Notes: generated by a model from the letters alone, not told the origin. Counted from the stretch's first letter, positions 27,094 through 36,220 are shown. The stretch: 64,000 bases of DNA from Streptomyces umbrinus (GCF_030817415.1 NZ_JAUSZI010000002.1:1674001-1738000); one strand, 5' to 3'. Numbers and translations are program-made.

Positions 27094-28439
27094 GCCGCCT
27101 GCTCCTTCTGCCGGTCGAGGTCGGCGGCCCAGAAGGTGCCGCCGGGGAACGTGAACTCCGCGATGGACTCCGGCCGCATGGTCGCCGAGAAGCCCGGTGA
27201 GGTGGGTGCCATGTAGTGACCCTCTCTGATCACCACCGGGTCGAGGAAGTGGGCGTGCAGATGATCGACGTATTCGATCACCCGGTCCTCGGTCGTGCCG
27301 GACAGTGCCACGTAGTCGAACATCGAGAGGTGCTGGACCAGTTCGCACAGGCCGACGCCGCCGGCGTGCGGGCAGACCGGGACGCCGAACTTGGCCGCGA
27401 GGAGCAGGATCGCGAGGTTCTCGTTGACGCCGCCGACACGGGCCGCGTCGATCTGCAGGACGTCGATGGCACCCGCCTGGAGAAGCTGCTTGAAGATGAT
27501 CCGGTTCTGTACGTGCTCGCCGGTGGCGACCTTGACCGGGGCGATCGCCTTGCGGATCGTGGCGTGGCCGAGGACGTCGTCGGGGCTGGTGGGCTCCTCG
27601 ATCCAGTACGGGTCGAACTCGGCGAGTGCCCTGGTCCACTCGATGGCCTCGTCGACGTTCCAGCGCTGGTTGGCGTCGATGGCGACGCGGATGTCGGGCC
27701 CGACCACGGAACGGGCCACCCGGCAGCGGCGTACGTCGTCGGCGAGGTCCGCGCCGACCTTCAGCTTGATCTGGGTGAAGCCGTCGGCGACGGCCTGGCG
27801 GGCCAGCCGGGTCAGCTTCTCGTCCGAGTAGCCCAGCCAGCCGGGCGAGGTGGTGTAGCCGGGGAAGCCGCGCTCCTTGAGCAGCGCGACGCGTTCCGTC
27901 GCGCCCTCCCGGCCCCGGGTCAACAGGCTCAGGGCCTCCTCGGGCGTGAGGACGTCCGCGATGTAGCGGAAGTCCACCTGGGACACGAGCCATTCGGGCG
28001 TGGCGTCAGCGAGCAACTGCCAGAGCGGCTTCTCGGCGTGCTTGGCGGCCAGGTCCCAGACGGCGTTGACGACGGCGCCGATCGCCATGTGCATCACGCC
28101 CTTCTCGGGCCCGAGCCACCGCAGTTGGCTGTCCCCGATCAGGTCCCGGCTCAACGCGCCCGGATCCGCGCACAGTTCGTCCACCGGCCGGCCCAGGATG
28201 TGCGGGCGCAGCGCCTCGATCGCGGCGACCTGGACATCATTGCCCCGCCCGATGGTGAAGGTGAATCCGTGTCCCTCCAGGCCGTCGGCCGTGTCGTCGC
28301 TGCCTGTGCGCAGCACGACGTACGCGGCCGAGTAGTCGGGGTCCGGGTTCATCGCGTCGGAGCCGTCGAGCTCGCGCGAGGTGGGGAAACGGATGTCGTA
28401 GGTGTCGACCGCGGTGATGCGAGCGGCAGATGAGGACAC
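27090..28439 (-). CDS. L-fuconate dehydratase (enolase superfamily)
   Basis: The 449-residue protein matches L-fuconate dehydratases over its full length. N-terminal cap: [20 protein letters not shown]. Barrel: Lys pair in QIKLKVG (~225/227), metal ligands Asp255 (AIDANQRW), Glu282 (IEEPTSPDD) and Glu308 (ATGEHVQNR), and His358 ([11 protein letters not shown]). It removes water from L-fuconate to give 2-keto-3-deoxy-L-fuconate. This is the most diagnostic gene for reading the operon as fucose-specific. The end overlaps the dehydrogenase gene. Upstream, 90 bases separate it from the importer permease and hold one copy of the dispersed repeat. Confidence 0.95.
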   Translation of the reverse strand: MSSSAARITAVDTYDIRFPTSRELDGSDAMNPDPDYSAAYVVLRTGSDDTADGLEGHGFTFTIGRGNDVQVAAIEALRPHILGRPVDELCADPGALSRDLIGDSQLRWLGPEKGVMHMAIGAVVNAVWDLAAKHAEKPLWQLLADATPEWLVSQVDFRYIADVLTPEEALSLLTRGREGATERVALLKERGFPGYTTSPGWLGYSDEKLTRLARQAVADGFTQIKLKVGADLADDVRRCRVARSVVGPDIRVAIDANQRWNVDEAIEWTRALAEFDPYWIEEPTSPDDVLGHATIRKAIAPVKVATGEHVQNRIIFKQLLQAGAIDVLQIDAARVGGVNENLAILLLAAKFGVPVCPHAGGVGLCELVQHLSMFDYVALSGTTEDRVIEYVDHLHAHFLDPVVIREGHYMAPTSPGFSATMRPESIAEFTFPGGTFWAADLDRQKEQAA

Positions 28440-28473
28440 GGAGGTGCCTTTCGGTCAGGGACAGGCGCCCTTC

Positions 28474-28493
28474 AGGGGCGCGAGGAACTGCGC
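28474..28493 (-). repeat. Single variant copy of the dispersed repeat inside the fucose operon
   Basis: AGGGGCGCGAGGAACTGCGC is the reverse-complement arm with one change (G to A at the tenth base). It lies in the only real gap (90 bases) between the importer genes and the catabolic genes. With a single arm no hairpin is expected, so it probably does not stop transcription fully. Confidence 0.7.
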
Positions 28494-28529
28494 GACCAGC
28501 CACGACGGACCCGCGGCTGCACACGACAC

Positions 28530-29567
28530 CTAGTCCTGCGCACGGCCGGTGGTCACGCGGGCGATCATCAGGGCAACAAGGATGATTCCCCCATAAATGG
28601 CTTGGATCCAGAAGGACGGCACCTGCGCAAGGGTGAGCAGGTTCTGCACAACCCCAAGAAGGAGGACGCCCGTCAGGGCGCCGAACATCGTGCCCTTGCC
28701 CCCGTCGAGGCTGATGCCGCCGATGACCGCGGCCGCGAACACCGTGAAGATCATGTTCTGGCCCTGGTTGGCGTTGATCGCGCCGACGTAGCCGGTCTGC
28801 ATGAGACCGCCGACCGCGGCGAGCGTCCCGGCCACGACGAACACGCCGAGCATCACGCGCTCGACCCGGATGCCGGCCGCGCGGGCCGCGTCCGCGTTGC
28901 CGCCGATCGCGTACAGGGCACGCCCCAGGCGGTGGTACTTGAGGAAGAACCCGGCGACGCCGAACGACGCCGCCGCCAGCCACACCGAGATGGGCACGGT
29001 CAGGAAGGTGGTGGTGGCGAGCGTGTAGAAGGCGTCGGGCATGCCGAAGAGCGTCTTGCCCTCGGTCGCGCCGACCAGCAGACCGCGCAGGATGATCAGC
29101 ATCGCCAGCGTCACGATGAACGCGTTGAGCTTGAGCTTCACCACGAGGATGCCGTTGAAGCCGCCGATGATCGCGCCCACCACGAGGATCGCGAGCAGGG
29201 CGACTCCGGCGGGCAGTTCCGTGCCCCAGCCCGACTGTGCGGCGGGCAGCAGCAACAGCGCGCCGACGGCGGGCGCGATGCCGACGACCGACTCAAGCGA
29301 CAGGTCGAACTTGCCGGTGATGAGCACGAGCGACTCGGCGAGGACCACCATCGCGAGGGCTGCCGAGGCCCCAAGGATGGAGATCAGGTTCTGCTCGGTG
29401 AGGAAGGCGTCGTTGACGAACGCACCGAGGACGAGCAGCAGCAACAGGGCCGGTACGAGGGCGAGTTCGCGTGCCCTGCGCAGGAGTACGGCCTTGGCGT
29501 CGGCCTTGCTCTTGAGTGGCCGTAGGGGGGTGGAGGCCGAGGCCGACGGGGCCTTCGTGTCAGCCAT
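28530..29567 (-). CDS. Ribose-type (CUT2) ABC sugar permease, probably for L-fucose
   Basis: The 345-residue permease has about nine to ten membrane helices and the CUT2 pattern: LISILGASAALAMVVLAESLVLITG, GGFNGILVVKLKLNAFIVTL, the cytosolic coupling loop ALYAIGGNADAARAAGI and the late GGISLDGGKGTMFGALTG. It forms the channel of the importer with the ATPase encoded at 29560 (8-base overlap) and the binding protein at 31059. Substrate is inferred as L-fucose from the catabolic genes downstream. GAAGGAG lies 9 bases before the ATG. The stop is followed by the 90-base gap before fuconate dehydratase. Confidence 0.93.
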   Translation of the reverse strand: MADTKAPSASASTPLRPLKSKADAKAVLLRRARELALVPALLLLLVLGAFVNDAFLTEQNLISILGASAALAMVVLAESLVLITGKFDLSLESVVGIAPAVGALLLLPAAQSGWGTELPAGVALLAILVVGAIIGGFNGILVVKLKLNAFIVTLAMLIILRGLLVGATEGKTLFGMPDAFYTLATTTFLTVPISVWLAAASFGVAGFFLKYHRLGRALYAIGGNADAARAAGIRVERVMLGVFVVAGTLAAVGGLMQTGYVGAINANQGQNMIFTVFAAAVIGGISLDGGKGTMFGALTGVLLLGVVQNLLTLAQVPSFWIQAIYGGIILVALMIARVTTGRAQD

Positions 29568-31062
29568 GGTGGTCCACTCCTTCGATGGAGGCGATCAGCT
29601 CGTGGTCGCGCCAGCCCGCCGGGTGCTCGGCGACGACGCGGCCGTGGAAGAGGACGAGGACGCGGTCGCAGCGGCGCAGGTCGTCGAGTTCGTCGGAGAC
29701 GACGAGCACGGCGGTGCCGTCGTCCCGGGCCGAGTCCATGCGGGAGAGCAGGGACTCCTTGGACTTCACGTCGACGCCCGCGGTGGGGTTGATCAGGACC
29801 AGCAACCGTGGGTCGGAGGCGAGGGCCCGGGCCATGACGACCTTCTGCGCGTTGCCGCCGGAGAGGTCGGACACGGGCTGGTCTGGTCCCGCGGTGTGGA
29901 TGTCGAGCCGCTCGATCAGCTCGTCGGCGAAGCCCCGTTTGCGGTCGGTGCCGACGAACCCGTACCGGCCGAGGCGGTCCAGGACGCTCATGGTGGCGTT
30001 GTCGCCGACGGTCATGCCGAAGACAAGTCCCTGCCCGTGCCGGTCGCGCGGGACACAGCCGACCCCCGCGCGCAGAGCGGCTGTCACATCGCCGAACGGC
30101 AGCCGCCTGCCCTCCAGTTGGGCGGTTCCGCCGGTCGGCGTGTGCAGTCCCGCGAAGGACTCGGCCAGCTCGATCTTGCCGCTGCCGCTCGATCCGGCGA
30201 GACCGACGACCTCACCACCACGGACGGTGAGGTCGATGCTCTCGTACGACTCCGACGTGAGCCCGTGTGCTTCGAGGACGACGGGCGCGCCGGCGTCCAC
30301 GTCGCCACGGGATGCCTTCTCCTCCACGGCGGCGATGGACTCCCCCGCCATGGCCTCGACCAGGGCCGCCCGCGGCAGCTCGGCCACCGGGGCCGTGGTG
30401 ATCCAGCGGGCGTCGCGCAGGACCGTCACGGTCTGGCACACCTCGTACACCTCCTGGAGGTGGTGCGAGATGAACAGGAACGTGACGCCGGATTCCTGGA
30501 GCGCGCGCATGCGGGTGAAGAGGCGCTCGATCTCCCGGTTGTCGAGCTGGGCGGTCGGTTCGTCGAGGACGATGAACCGGGCGCCGAAGCTCAACGCCCG
30601 GGCGATCTCCACCATTTGGCGGTCCTCGACCTTGAGGTCGGCGGTCCGCGCGTCCGGGTCGACGTGGACGTCCCAGGTGTCGAGGACCTCCGCGGCCTCG
30701 GTCTTCAGCCTGCGCCAGCTGATGAAGCCGCCGCGGCCCTGCGGCTGCCGGTTGATGAAGAGGTTCTCGGCGACCGTCAGCTCGGGGACGACGGTGGGCT
30801 TCTGGTAGACGCAGGCCACCTTGCGCCGCCAGGCGTCCCGGTCGGTGAGGGCGGGCGCGGGCTCGCCGTCGAAGCTGACCGTGCCCTCGTCGGGGGCCTG
30901 GAGGCCGGTGAGTACGGTGACGAGGGTGGACTTGCCCGCGCCGTTGCGCCCGACGAGGGCATGGGACTCGCCCGCGTGCACGGTCAGCTGTCCGTCGGCG
31001 AGGGCGACCGTGGGGCCGTACCGCTTGGCTATGCCCCGCGCCTCAACGAGTGGTGTGCTCAT
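29560..31062 (-). CDS. Ribose-type (CUT2) ABC transporter ATP-binding protein, two ATPase domains
   Basis: The 500-residue RbsA-like protein has domain 1 with Walker A GRNGAGKST (~40), signature-like LKVEDRQMVEIARAL and Walker B FIVLDEPTA. Domain 2 (from ~265) has a changed Walker A (GSSGSGKIEL), LSGGNAQKVVMARAL and LLVLINPTAGVD. As in other CUT2 ATPases the second site deviates: INPTAG replaces the usual DEPTRG, so it may be catalytically weak. It powers sugar uptake with the permease encoded next. The ATG at 31062 overlaps the stop of the binding-protein gene (ATGA). The long upstream open frame overlaps that gene and is not coding. Confidence 0.93.
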   Translation of the reverse strand: MSTPLVEARGIAKRYGPTVALADGQLTVHAGESHALVGRNGAGKSTLVTVLTGLQAPDEGTVSFDGEPAPALTDRDAWRRKVACVYQKPTVVPELTVAENLFINRQPQGRGGFISWRRLKTEAAEVLDTWDVHVDPDARTADLKVEDRQMVEIARALSFGARFIVLDEPTAQLDNREIERLFTRMRALQESGVTFLFISHHLQEVYEVCQTVTVLRDARWITTAPVAELPRAALVEAMAGESIAAVEEKASRGDVDAGAPVVLEAHGLTSESYESIDLTVRGGEVVGLAGSSGSGKIELAESFAGLHTPTGGTAQLEGRRLPFGDVTAALRAGVGCVPRDRHGQGLVFGMTVGDNATMSVLDRLGRYGFVGTDRKRGFADELIERLDIHTAGPDQPVSDLSGGNAQKVVMARALASDPRLLVLINPTAGVDVKSKESLLSRMDSARDDGTAVLVVSDELDDLRRCDRVLVLFHGRVVAEHPAGWRDHELIASIEGVDHHG

Positions 31063-32144
31063 TTGACCGTGTTGCCCCACAGCTCGGGGTCGTCGACGTT
31101 CTCCTTGGTCACCAGCGGCGCCGGCAGCTGGTCCTCGAGGATGCCGCTGGGCAGCTTGACGATCTCGGAGTCGTGGTCGGTCGGACCCGGCTTGAAGGTC
31201 TTCCCCTCCATCGCCGCCTTGATGTAGTACATGCCGTACTTGGCGTAGAGGTCGGCCGGCTGCGAGACGGTGGCGTCGATCTGGCCCTTGCGGATGGCGT
31301 CGTACTCCTGCGGGATGCCGTCGTTCGAGACGATCGCGATGTGGCCCTTCTGGCCGACCGGCTTCAGCAGCCCCTTGGACTTCAGGGTCTGCAGCGTGGG
31401 CGCGAGGTAGACGCCGCCCGCCTGCATGTAGATGCCCTTGATGTCCGGGTTGGCGTTGAGGAGCGTGTCCAGCTTGGAGGCCGCCGTGTCGGACTCCCAC
31501 TTCGCGGGGATCTCCAGGACCTTCAGCTTCGGGAACTTCTCCTTCACGCAGGCCCGGAAGGCCTCGGAGCGGTCCCGGCCGTTGACCGAGGCCAGGTCGC
31601 CCATGATCTGCACGACCTTGCCGGAGGGGATCTGCTTGCCGAGGTACTCGCAGGCCTTCTCCCCGTACGCGACGTTGTTGGCGCGTACGACCATCGCGAC
31701 CTTGCCCTTCTCGGGCGCCACGTCCACGGCGACCACGGGCACGCCCTTGCGCTCGGCCTGGTCGAGCCCGGCGGAGATCGCGGCGCTGTCCAGGGGGGCC
31801 ACGACGAGGCCCTTCACACCCTGGTTGAGCTGGTTGTTGATGTCCGTGATCTGCTGCGACGGGTCACTGTTGGAGTTCACGGTCTTGAGGGCGTCGACGT
31901 CCTCGGTCTTCGCCATCTTGGGCACGTAGTCGTTGTACGACTGCCAGAACGGCGAGGTCAGCAGGGGCAGGATCACGCCGACCTTGCCGCTGCCGTCGCC
32001 TCCGCCGTCGCCCTTGGAGGCGACGTTGTCCTTGGTGCTGCCGCATGCCGCGAGTACGAGCGTGGCGCAGGCGGCAACGGCCGCCGCACGTATCGCCCGT
32101 GAGGTGTTTCGACCGTTCCGGTACCGCACTGTTCTGCCGGCCAT
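31059..32144 (-). CDS. Ribose-type substrate-binding lipoprotein, probably L-fucose binding
   Basis: The 361-residue protein has a lipoprotein signal (lipobox LVLAAC, Cys ~34), then a periplasmic-binding-protein fold of the LacI/ribose type. Motifs: VGVILPLLTSPFWQSYNDYV, GLVVAPLDSAAISAGLDQA, VVAVDVAPEKG, NGRDRSEAFRACV and VSNDGIPQEYDAIRKGQIDA. It captures sugar outside the membrane and delivers it to the permease. It is the first gene of the eight-gene fucose operon. A promoter (TTGTCA-16-TAAATA) lies ~43-70 bases upstream and overlaps a likely repressor site. The ribosome site GAGGAG precedes the ATG at 32144. Confidence 0.93.
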   Translation of the reverse strand: MAGRTVRYRNGRNTSRAIRAAAVAACATLVLAACGSTKDNVASKGDGGGDGSGKVGVILPLLTSPFWQSYNDYVPKMAKTEDVDALKTVNSNSDPSQQITDINNQLNQGVKGLVVAPLDSAAISAGLDQAERKGVPVVAVDVAPEKGKVAMVVRANNVAYGEKACEYLGKQIPSGKVVQIMGDLASVNGRDRSEAFRACVKEKFPKLKVLEIPAKWESDTAASKLDTLLNANPDIKGIYMQAGGVYLAPTLQTLKSKGLLKPVGQKGHIAIVSNDGIPQEYDAIRKGQIDATVSQPADLYAKYGMYYIKAAMEGKTFKPGPTDHDSEIVKLPSGILEDQLPAPLVTKENVDDPELWGNTVK

Positions 32145-32186
32145 CTATCGGCTCCTCGTTGAGCGTGATCGAGCAGGTGCCACGCA

Positions 32187-32214
32187 TATTTATCAGACCA
32201 CTTCCCCCTGACAA
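32187..32214 (-). promoter_or_regulatory. Promoter of the fucose uptake/catabolism operon
   Basis: On the minus strand TTGTCA (32214-32209) and TAAATA (32192-32187) are separated by 16 bases, close to the consensus for the main vegetative sigma factor. The half-operator GTGGTCTGA (32201-32193) sits in the spacer next to the -10 box, a good position for repression. Confidence 0.7.
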
Positions 32215-32252
32215 CACCCCTGGACCGCATTTTTCCCTGGTTTTCATACGTA

Positions 32253-32282
32253 GTGGTCCGACCACCTGAGTGGTTAGACTGC
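32253..32282. promoter_or_regulatory. FadR/GntR-type operator pair in the divergent fucose promoter region
   Basis: GTGGTCCGACCAC (32253-32265) is a perfect odd palindrome and fits the FadR-subfamily pattern TNGTNNNACNA. A second, imperfect copy GTGGTTAGACTGC follows at 32270-32282. A third half-site (GTGGTCTGA) is inside the operon promoter. The neighbouring FadR-type regulator gene starts 28 bases further on, so autoregulation and control of the fucose operon are both expected. Confidence 0.7.
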
Positions 32283-32310
32283 GGCGCACCCGGCAACAGG
32301 AGGACATGGC

Positions 32311-33033
32311 GTGGACGAGAGCCTGCCCCAGGGGACGACGACGGCCCCGCAGAAGGGGACCGTGACGCAGCGCGCCATCGACCAGATCAAGGCGATGATC
32401 GGCGAGGGCCGTCTGGAGCCGGGCGCGCGGCTGCCCACCGAGCGGGATCTGGCGTCACAGCTGGGCATCTCGCGCAGCTCGATGCGCGAGGCGATCCGGG
32501 CCCTCACGGTCCTGGGCGTCCTGGAGGCCCGGCACGGGTCCGGGATCTACGTCACGCAGTTGGAGGCCGGGGACCTGCTGGAGACCTTCGGCGTGGTCGC
32601 GGACCTCTCCCGGGGGCCGGGGCTGGTCGAACTCCTCGAGGTGCGGCGCATCCTGGAGTCGACGGCGACGGCGCTCGCGGCCGCACGGATCACCGCCGAC
32701 CAACTGGCCGAGGTCGAGAAGCACTTGACGGCCATGAACGCGACGGACGACCCGGAGGAGATCCTCTCCCACGACCTGGCGTTCCACCGCGCCATCGGGG
32801 TCGCCGCGGGCAACGACACGATGGCGGCCATCCTGGAGGGGCTCTCCTCGCGCACGTTTCGCGCCCGGGTCTGGCGCGGTTATCAGGAGGAGGGGGCGTT
32901 CGAGCGCACGCGGCGGGAGCATGCGGCTATCCATCGTGCGCTGGTCGCCCGCGATCCTGAGGCCGCGCGGGCCGCTGCGGCGGCGCATGTGGGTGAGGTT
33001 GAGCAATGGCTTCGGACCCAGCTCCAGCCTTGA
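32311..33033 (+). CDS. FadR-subfamily GntR regulator of the fucose operon
   Basis: The 240-residue protein has an N-terminal GntR winged helix (~18-85; LEPGARLPTERDLASQLGIS, SSMREAIRALTVLGVLEARH). The all-helical FCD effector domain (~95-235) has metal or ligand residues in HDLAFHRAIG and REHAAIHRAL. FadR-type regulators usually repress and are released by a pathway intermediate. It is divergent from the fucose operon with palindromic sites between. The start is the GTG at 32311, with AGGAGG 7 bases upstream; the nearby ATG is out of frame. A long hairpin overlaps the stop codon. The ligand could be fucose, fuconate or a later keto acid. Confidence 0.92.
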   Translation: MDESLPQGTTTAPQKGTVTQRAIDQIKAMIGEGRLEPGARLPTERDLASQLGISRSSMREAIRALTVLGVLEARHGSGIYVTQLEAGDLLETFGVVADLSRGPGLVELLEVRRILESTATALAAARITADQLAEVEKHLTAMNATDDPEEILSHDLAFHRAIGVAAGNDTMAAILEGLSSRTFRARVWRGYQEEGAFERTRREHAAIHRALVARDPEAARAAAAAHVGEVEQWLRTQLQP

Positions 33034-33054
33034 GGGCTGGAACCGGGTCCGAAG
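33010..33054 (+). terminator. Hairpin spanning the stop codon of the FadR-type regulator
   Basis: CTTCGGACCC and CCAGCC (within 33010-33029) pair with GGCTGG and GGGTCCGAAG (33035-33054), with a small mismatched centre. The stop codon TGA lies in the loop. Confidence 0.65.
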
Positions 33055-33092
33055 TCGGGTCGGGGGCATCTGCGGGCCGGTGGGGGCTTGTC

Positions 33093-33166
33093 GCGCAGTT
33101 CCCCGCGCCCCTGAAAGACGGGGCTGCGCCCCTGTCTTTCGCCTTTAGGGGCGCGGGGAACTGCAC
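33093..33166. repeat. Paired copies of the dispersed repeat forming a long hairpin
   Basis: The direct arm at 33093-33112 and the inverted arm at 33147-33166 (one change at its 19th base) enclose a GGGGCTGCGCCCC inner stem, the same design as at 1035-1108. It lies between convergent genes for the FadR-type regulator and GH38. Confidence 0.75.
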
Positions 33167-33202
33167 GAGCAACCACAGCGCACCCGCAGCCCAAAAGGAA
33201 CC

Positions 33203-36200
33203 TCAGGCCCTCTTCAGCCTCAGCGTCACCAGCTCGAACGGGCGGAGTTTCAGGGTGAGCCGGCTGCCGTCCCGCTCCGGGGCGACTGCGTCGGCCAGGG
33301 GCCGTTCCAGGAGGTCCGTGACCGTGACCGTCTCGACCTCGAAGCCCGCCGTGAGGGTGGCCCGGCTGCGGCCGCCGCGGGACTCGTGGAAGCGGACGAT
33401 CACGTCGCCGCTGCCGTCGTCGGCGAGCTTCACCGCGGTGACCACGACCGCGTCCTGGGCAACGGCCACCAGGGGCGCGACCTCCGAGGCCCCGCCCACG
33501 ACCTTCCGCTCGGGCAGGTTGATCCGCCAGCCCTCGCGCACCGCGTCGCCGATCGCGGCACCGGGTACCAGTGCGTGCCGGAAGCGGTGGACGCCCTGGT
33601 CGGTCTCGGGGTCGGGGAAGCGCGGGGCGCGCAGCAGAGAGACGCGGACCGTGGTGGTCGTACCACCGTCGTCGCGCACCGCACGCGTCACGTCATGGCC
33701 GTACGTGGAGTCGTTGACGACCGCGACACCCCAGCCGGGCTCCTCCATGTGGACGAACCGGTGGTTGCAGGCCTCGAACTTGGCGGACTCCCAGGACGTG
33801 TTGGTGTGCGTCGGCCGGAAGAAGTGCCCGAACTGCGTCTCGGACGCATACCGCTCGGCGTGCACGTCGAGCGGGAAGGCCAGCTTCAGGAACTTCTCCG
33901 TCTCGTGCCAGTCGACCTCGGTGTCGATGTCGAGCCGCCACTCCCCCGGCGCGAGCGACAGCACCTGAGTGACCTTCGACGCCCCGAAGGTCCGTACGAT
34001 CCGGACCGAGACGCCGTCGTCACCGGGGGCGACCTCGTCGGCGTCGACCAGGTCGGTGACCGTGTTCCGGTAGAACTCGTCGACGTCCCAGGCGTCCCAC
34101 ATGTTGGGGAAGTCGGGGTGGATCTGGAGCAGGTTGGCCGCCTTGCCGGGCGCGAGGGTCTCGCGGTCCGCGGCGAGGTCGAACGCGGAGACCACGAGGC
34201 CGCGCTCGTCGATCTCGATCCGCAGCCGTCCGTTGTCGATCACATAGCCGCCGTCCGTGCGCGGCACGAGTGTGCACTCGCCGCCGACGGCCGGGGTCCG
34301 CGCTCCGCCGGCGGGCACCCCGTCGCGGATGTGCGGCGCCGAGTTGAAGGCGAGCGCGGTCGTGCCGTCACCGGCCAGCGCGCGCTGGGCGGAGTCGATG
34401 ATGCCGTTCAGCTCCTCGGCAACGGCCTCGTACGTCCTACGGGCCTCGCGGTGCACCCAGGCGATGGACGAGCCGGGCAGGATGTCGTGGAACTGGTGGA
34501 GCAGCACCGTCTTCCAGAGGCGGTCCAACTCCTCGTACGGGTAGGTGAACTTGGTCCGGACGGCCGCGGTCGCCGCCCACAGCTCGGCCTCGCGCAGAAG
34601 GTGCTCGCTGCGTCGGTTGCCCTGCTTGGTCCTGGCCTGGCTGGTGAGCGTGGCGCGGTGCAGCTCCAGGTACAACTCGCCCACCCAGACAGGGGCGTTG
34701 GGGTACTCGGCCTCCGCCTTCTCGAAGAACTTCTCCGGGGTCTCCCAGACCACGGTGGCCGAGCCTTCGAGGTCCCGGAGCCGGGCCGCCTTGGCGACCA
34801 TCTCGCGGGTCGTGCCACCACCGCCGTCGCCCCAGCCGGTCGGCGCGAGGGAGTGCCGGGCGGCGCCCTTGTCCTTGAAGTTCTTCGCCGCGTGGGCGAT
34901 CTCGCTGCCCTTCATGGAGCAGTTGTACGTGTCCACGGGCGGGAAGTGCGTGAAGATCCGCGTGCCGTCGATGCCCTCCCACTGGAAGGTGTGGTGCGGG
35001 AACTTGTTGGTCTGGGACCACGAGATCTTCTGTGTGAGCAGCCACTTGGAGCCCGCCGCCTTGATGATCTGCGGCAGTCCGGCGGCGAAGCCGAAGGTGT
35101 CGGGTAGCCACGCCTCCTCGTTCTCGACGCCGAACTCGTCGAGGAAGAACCGTTTACCGTGCACGAACTGACGGGCCATCGCCTCCGAGCCCGGCATATT
35201 GGTGTCCGACTCGACCCACATTCCGCCGGCCGGCACGAACCGCCCGTCGGCGACGGCCTTCTTCACCTTCGCCCACACCTCGGGCCGGTGCTCCTTCACC
35301 CAGGCCCACTGCTGGGCCTGCGACATGGCGAAGACGAAGTCCGGCTCGTCCTCGATCAGGGCGGTCATGTTGGAGGTGGTCCTGGCGACCTTGCGTACGG
35401 TCTCGCGCAGCGGCCACAGCCATGCCGAGTCGATGTGGGCGTGGCCGACCGCGCTGATGCGGTGGGCGGAGGGGACGGCGGGCGCGGACAGCACCCCTTC
35501 GAGGTGCGTGCGGGCCGCGGCCGCCGTGCCGCCCACGTTCTGCAGGTCGACGGCGTCGAGGGACTTCTCCACGGCCCGGAGGATGTCCCAGCGGCGGGCG
35601 GACTCCACCGGCAGCTCGGCCATCAGCTCGCCGAGCACCTCCAGGTCGATGACCAGCTGCCACACCGTCTCGTCGAGGACGGCGAGGTCCATGCGCTCCA
35701 GCTTGTACTGCGGTTCGCTGCCGGCCGTCTCCTTGTCGCCCAACTGCGTGGGCCGGAAGGGGTGGTAGTCGAGGATGACGGGGTTGGACGCGGCCTCGAC
35801 GTGCAGCCGCACCTCCTCGCCACCCTCGACGGGGGCGCCGATCCGCACCCACTGGTTGCGCGGGTTCAGGCCCTTCACCGGTGTGCCGTCGGGCCGGTAG
35901 ACGAGGCCCTCGCACTGGAAGCCCGGCATGTTCTCGTCGAAGCCGAGGTCGAGGATCGCCTCGACGGTCCTGCCGGCCCACTCCTGGGGCACGGTCCCGG
36001 TCACCCGGAACCAGCTCGTGCCCCACGGAGCACCCCACCGCGCGCCCGCCTCGATCGGTTCGACCGGGGCGGACAGCCCTTCGTCGACCGGCACGGGCTC
36101 GCCGGGCGCGTGCCACACCGCCACTTCCAGTGGTACCGACTCGGGGTACACGGCGGGTCGTATGCGCTCGTCGAGCACACGCTTGAGGCGGGCTTCGACC

Positions 36201-36220
36201 AGGCTGCGGTCGTCATGCAT
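33203..36220 (-). CDS. GH38 alpha-mannosidase, cytosolic
   Basis: The 1005-residue GH38 enzyme has a zinc site GHAHIDSAW (~259-267), a nucleophile Asp in MWVESDTNMPGSE (~339), LPDTFGFAAGLPQI, and HQFHDILPGSSI (zinc His). A long beta-sandwich C-terminal half is also present. It removes alpha-linked mannose from N-glycans and other mannosides. No signal peptide is seen, so it acts on oligosaccharides already imported. It is the last gene of the apparent operon importer-GH5-GH85-GH38 (88 bases after the GH85 stop). GGAG lies 10 bases before the ATG at 36220. Length and motifs are complete. Confidence 0.94.
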   Translation of the reverse strand: MHDDRSLVEARLKRVLDERIRPAVYPESVPLEVAVWHAPGEPVPVDEGLSAPVEPIEAGARWGAPWGTSWFRVTGTVPQEWAGRTVEAILDLGFDENMPGFQCEGLVYRPDGTPVKGLNPRNQWVRIGAPVEGGEEVRLHVEAASNPVILDYHPFRPTQLGDKETAGSEPQYKLERMDLAVLDETVWQLVIDLEVLGELMAELPVESARRWDILRAVEKSLDAVDLQNVGGTAAAARTHLEGVLSAPAVPSAHRISAVGHAHIDSAWLWPLRETVRKVARTTSNMTALIEDEPDFVFAMSQAQQWAWVKEHRPEVWAKVKKAVADGRFVPAGGMWVESDTNMPGSEAMARQFVHGKRFFLDEFGVENEEAWLPDTFGFAAGLPQIIKAAGSKWLLTQKISWSQTNKFPHHTFQWEGIDGTRIFTHFPPVDTYNCSMKGSEIAHAAKNFKDKGAARHSLAPTGWGDGGGGTTREMVAKAARLRDLEGSATVVWETPEKFFEKAEAEYPNAPVWVGELYLELHRATLTSQARTKQGNRRSEHLLREAELWAATAAVRTKFTYPYEELDRLWKTVLLHQFHDILPGSSIAWVHREARRTYEAVAEELNGIIDSAQRALAGDGTTALAFNSAPHIRDGVPAGGARTPAVGGECTLVPRTDGGYVIDNGRLRIEIDERGLVVSAFDLAADRETLAPGKAANLLQIHPDFPNMWDAWDVDEFYRNTVTDLVDADEVAPGDDGVSVRIVRTFGASKVTQVLSLAPGEWRLDIDTEVDWHETEKFLKLAFPLDVHAERYASETQFGHFFRPTHTNTSWESAKFEACNHRFVHMEEPGWGVAVVNDSTYGHDVTRAVRDDGGTTTTVRVSLLRAPRFPDPETDQGVHRFRHALVPGAAIGDAVREGWRINLPERKVVGGASEVAPLVAVAQDAVVVTAVKLADDGSGDVIVRFHESRGGRSRATLTAGFEVETVTVTDLLERPLADAVAPERDGSRLTLKLRPFELVTLRLKRA

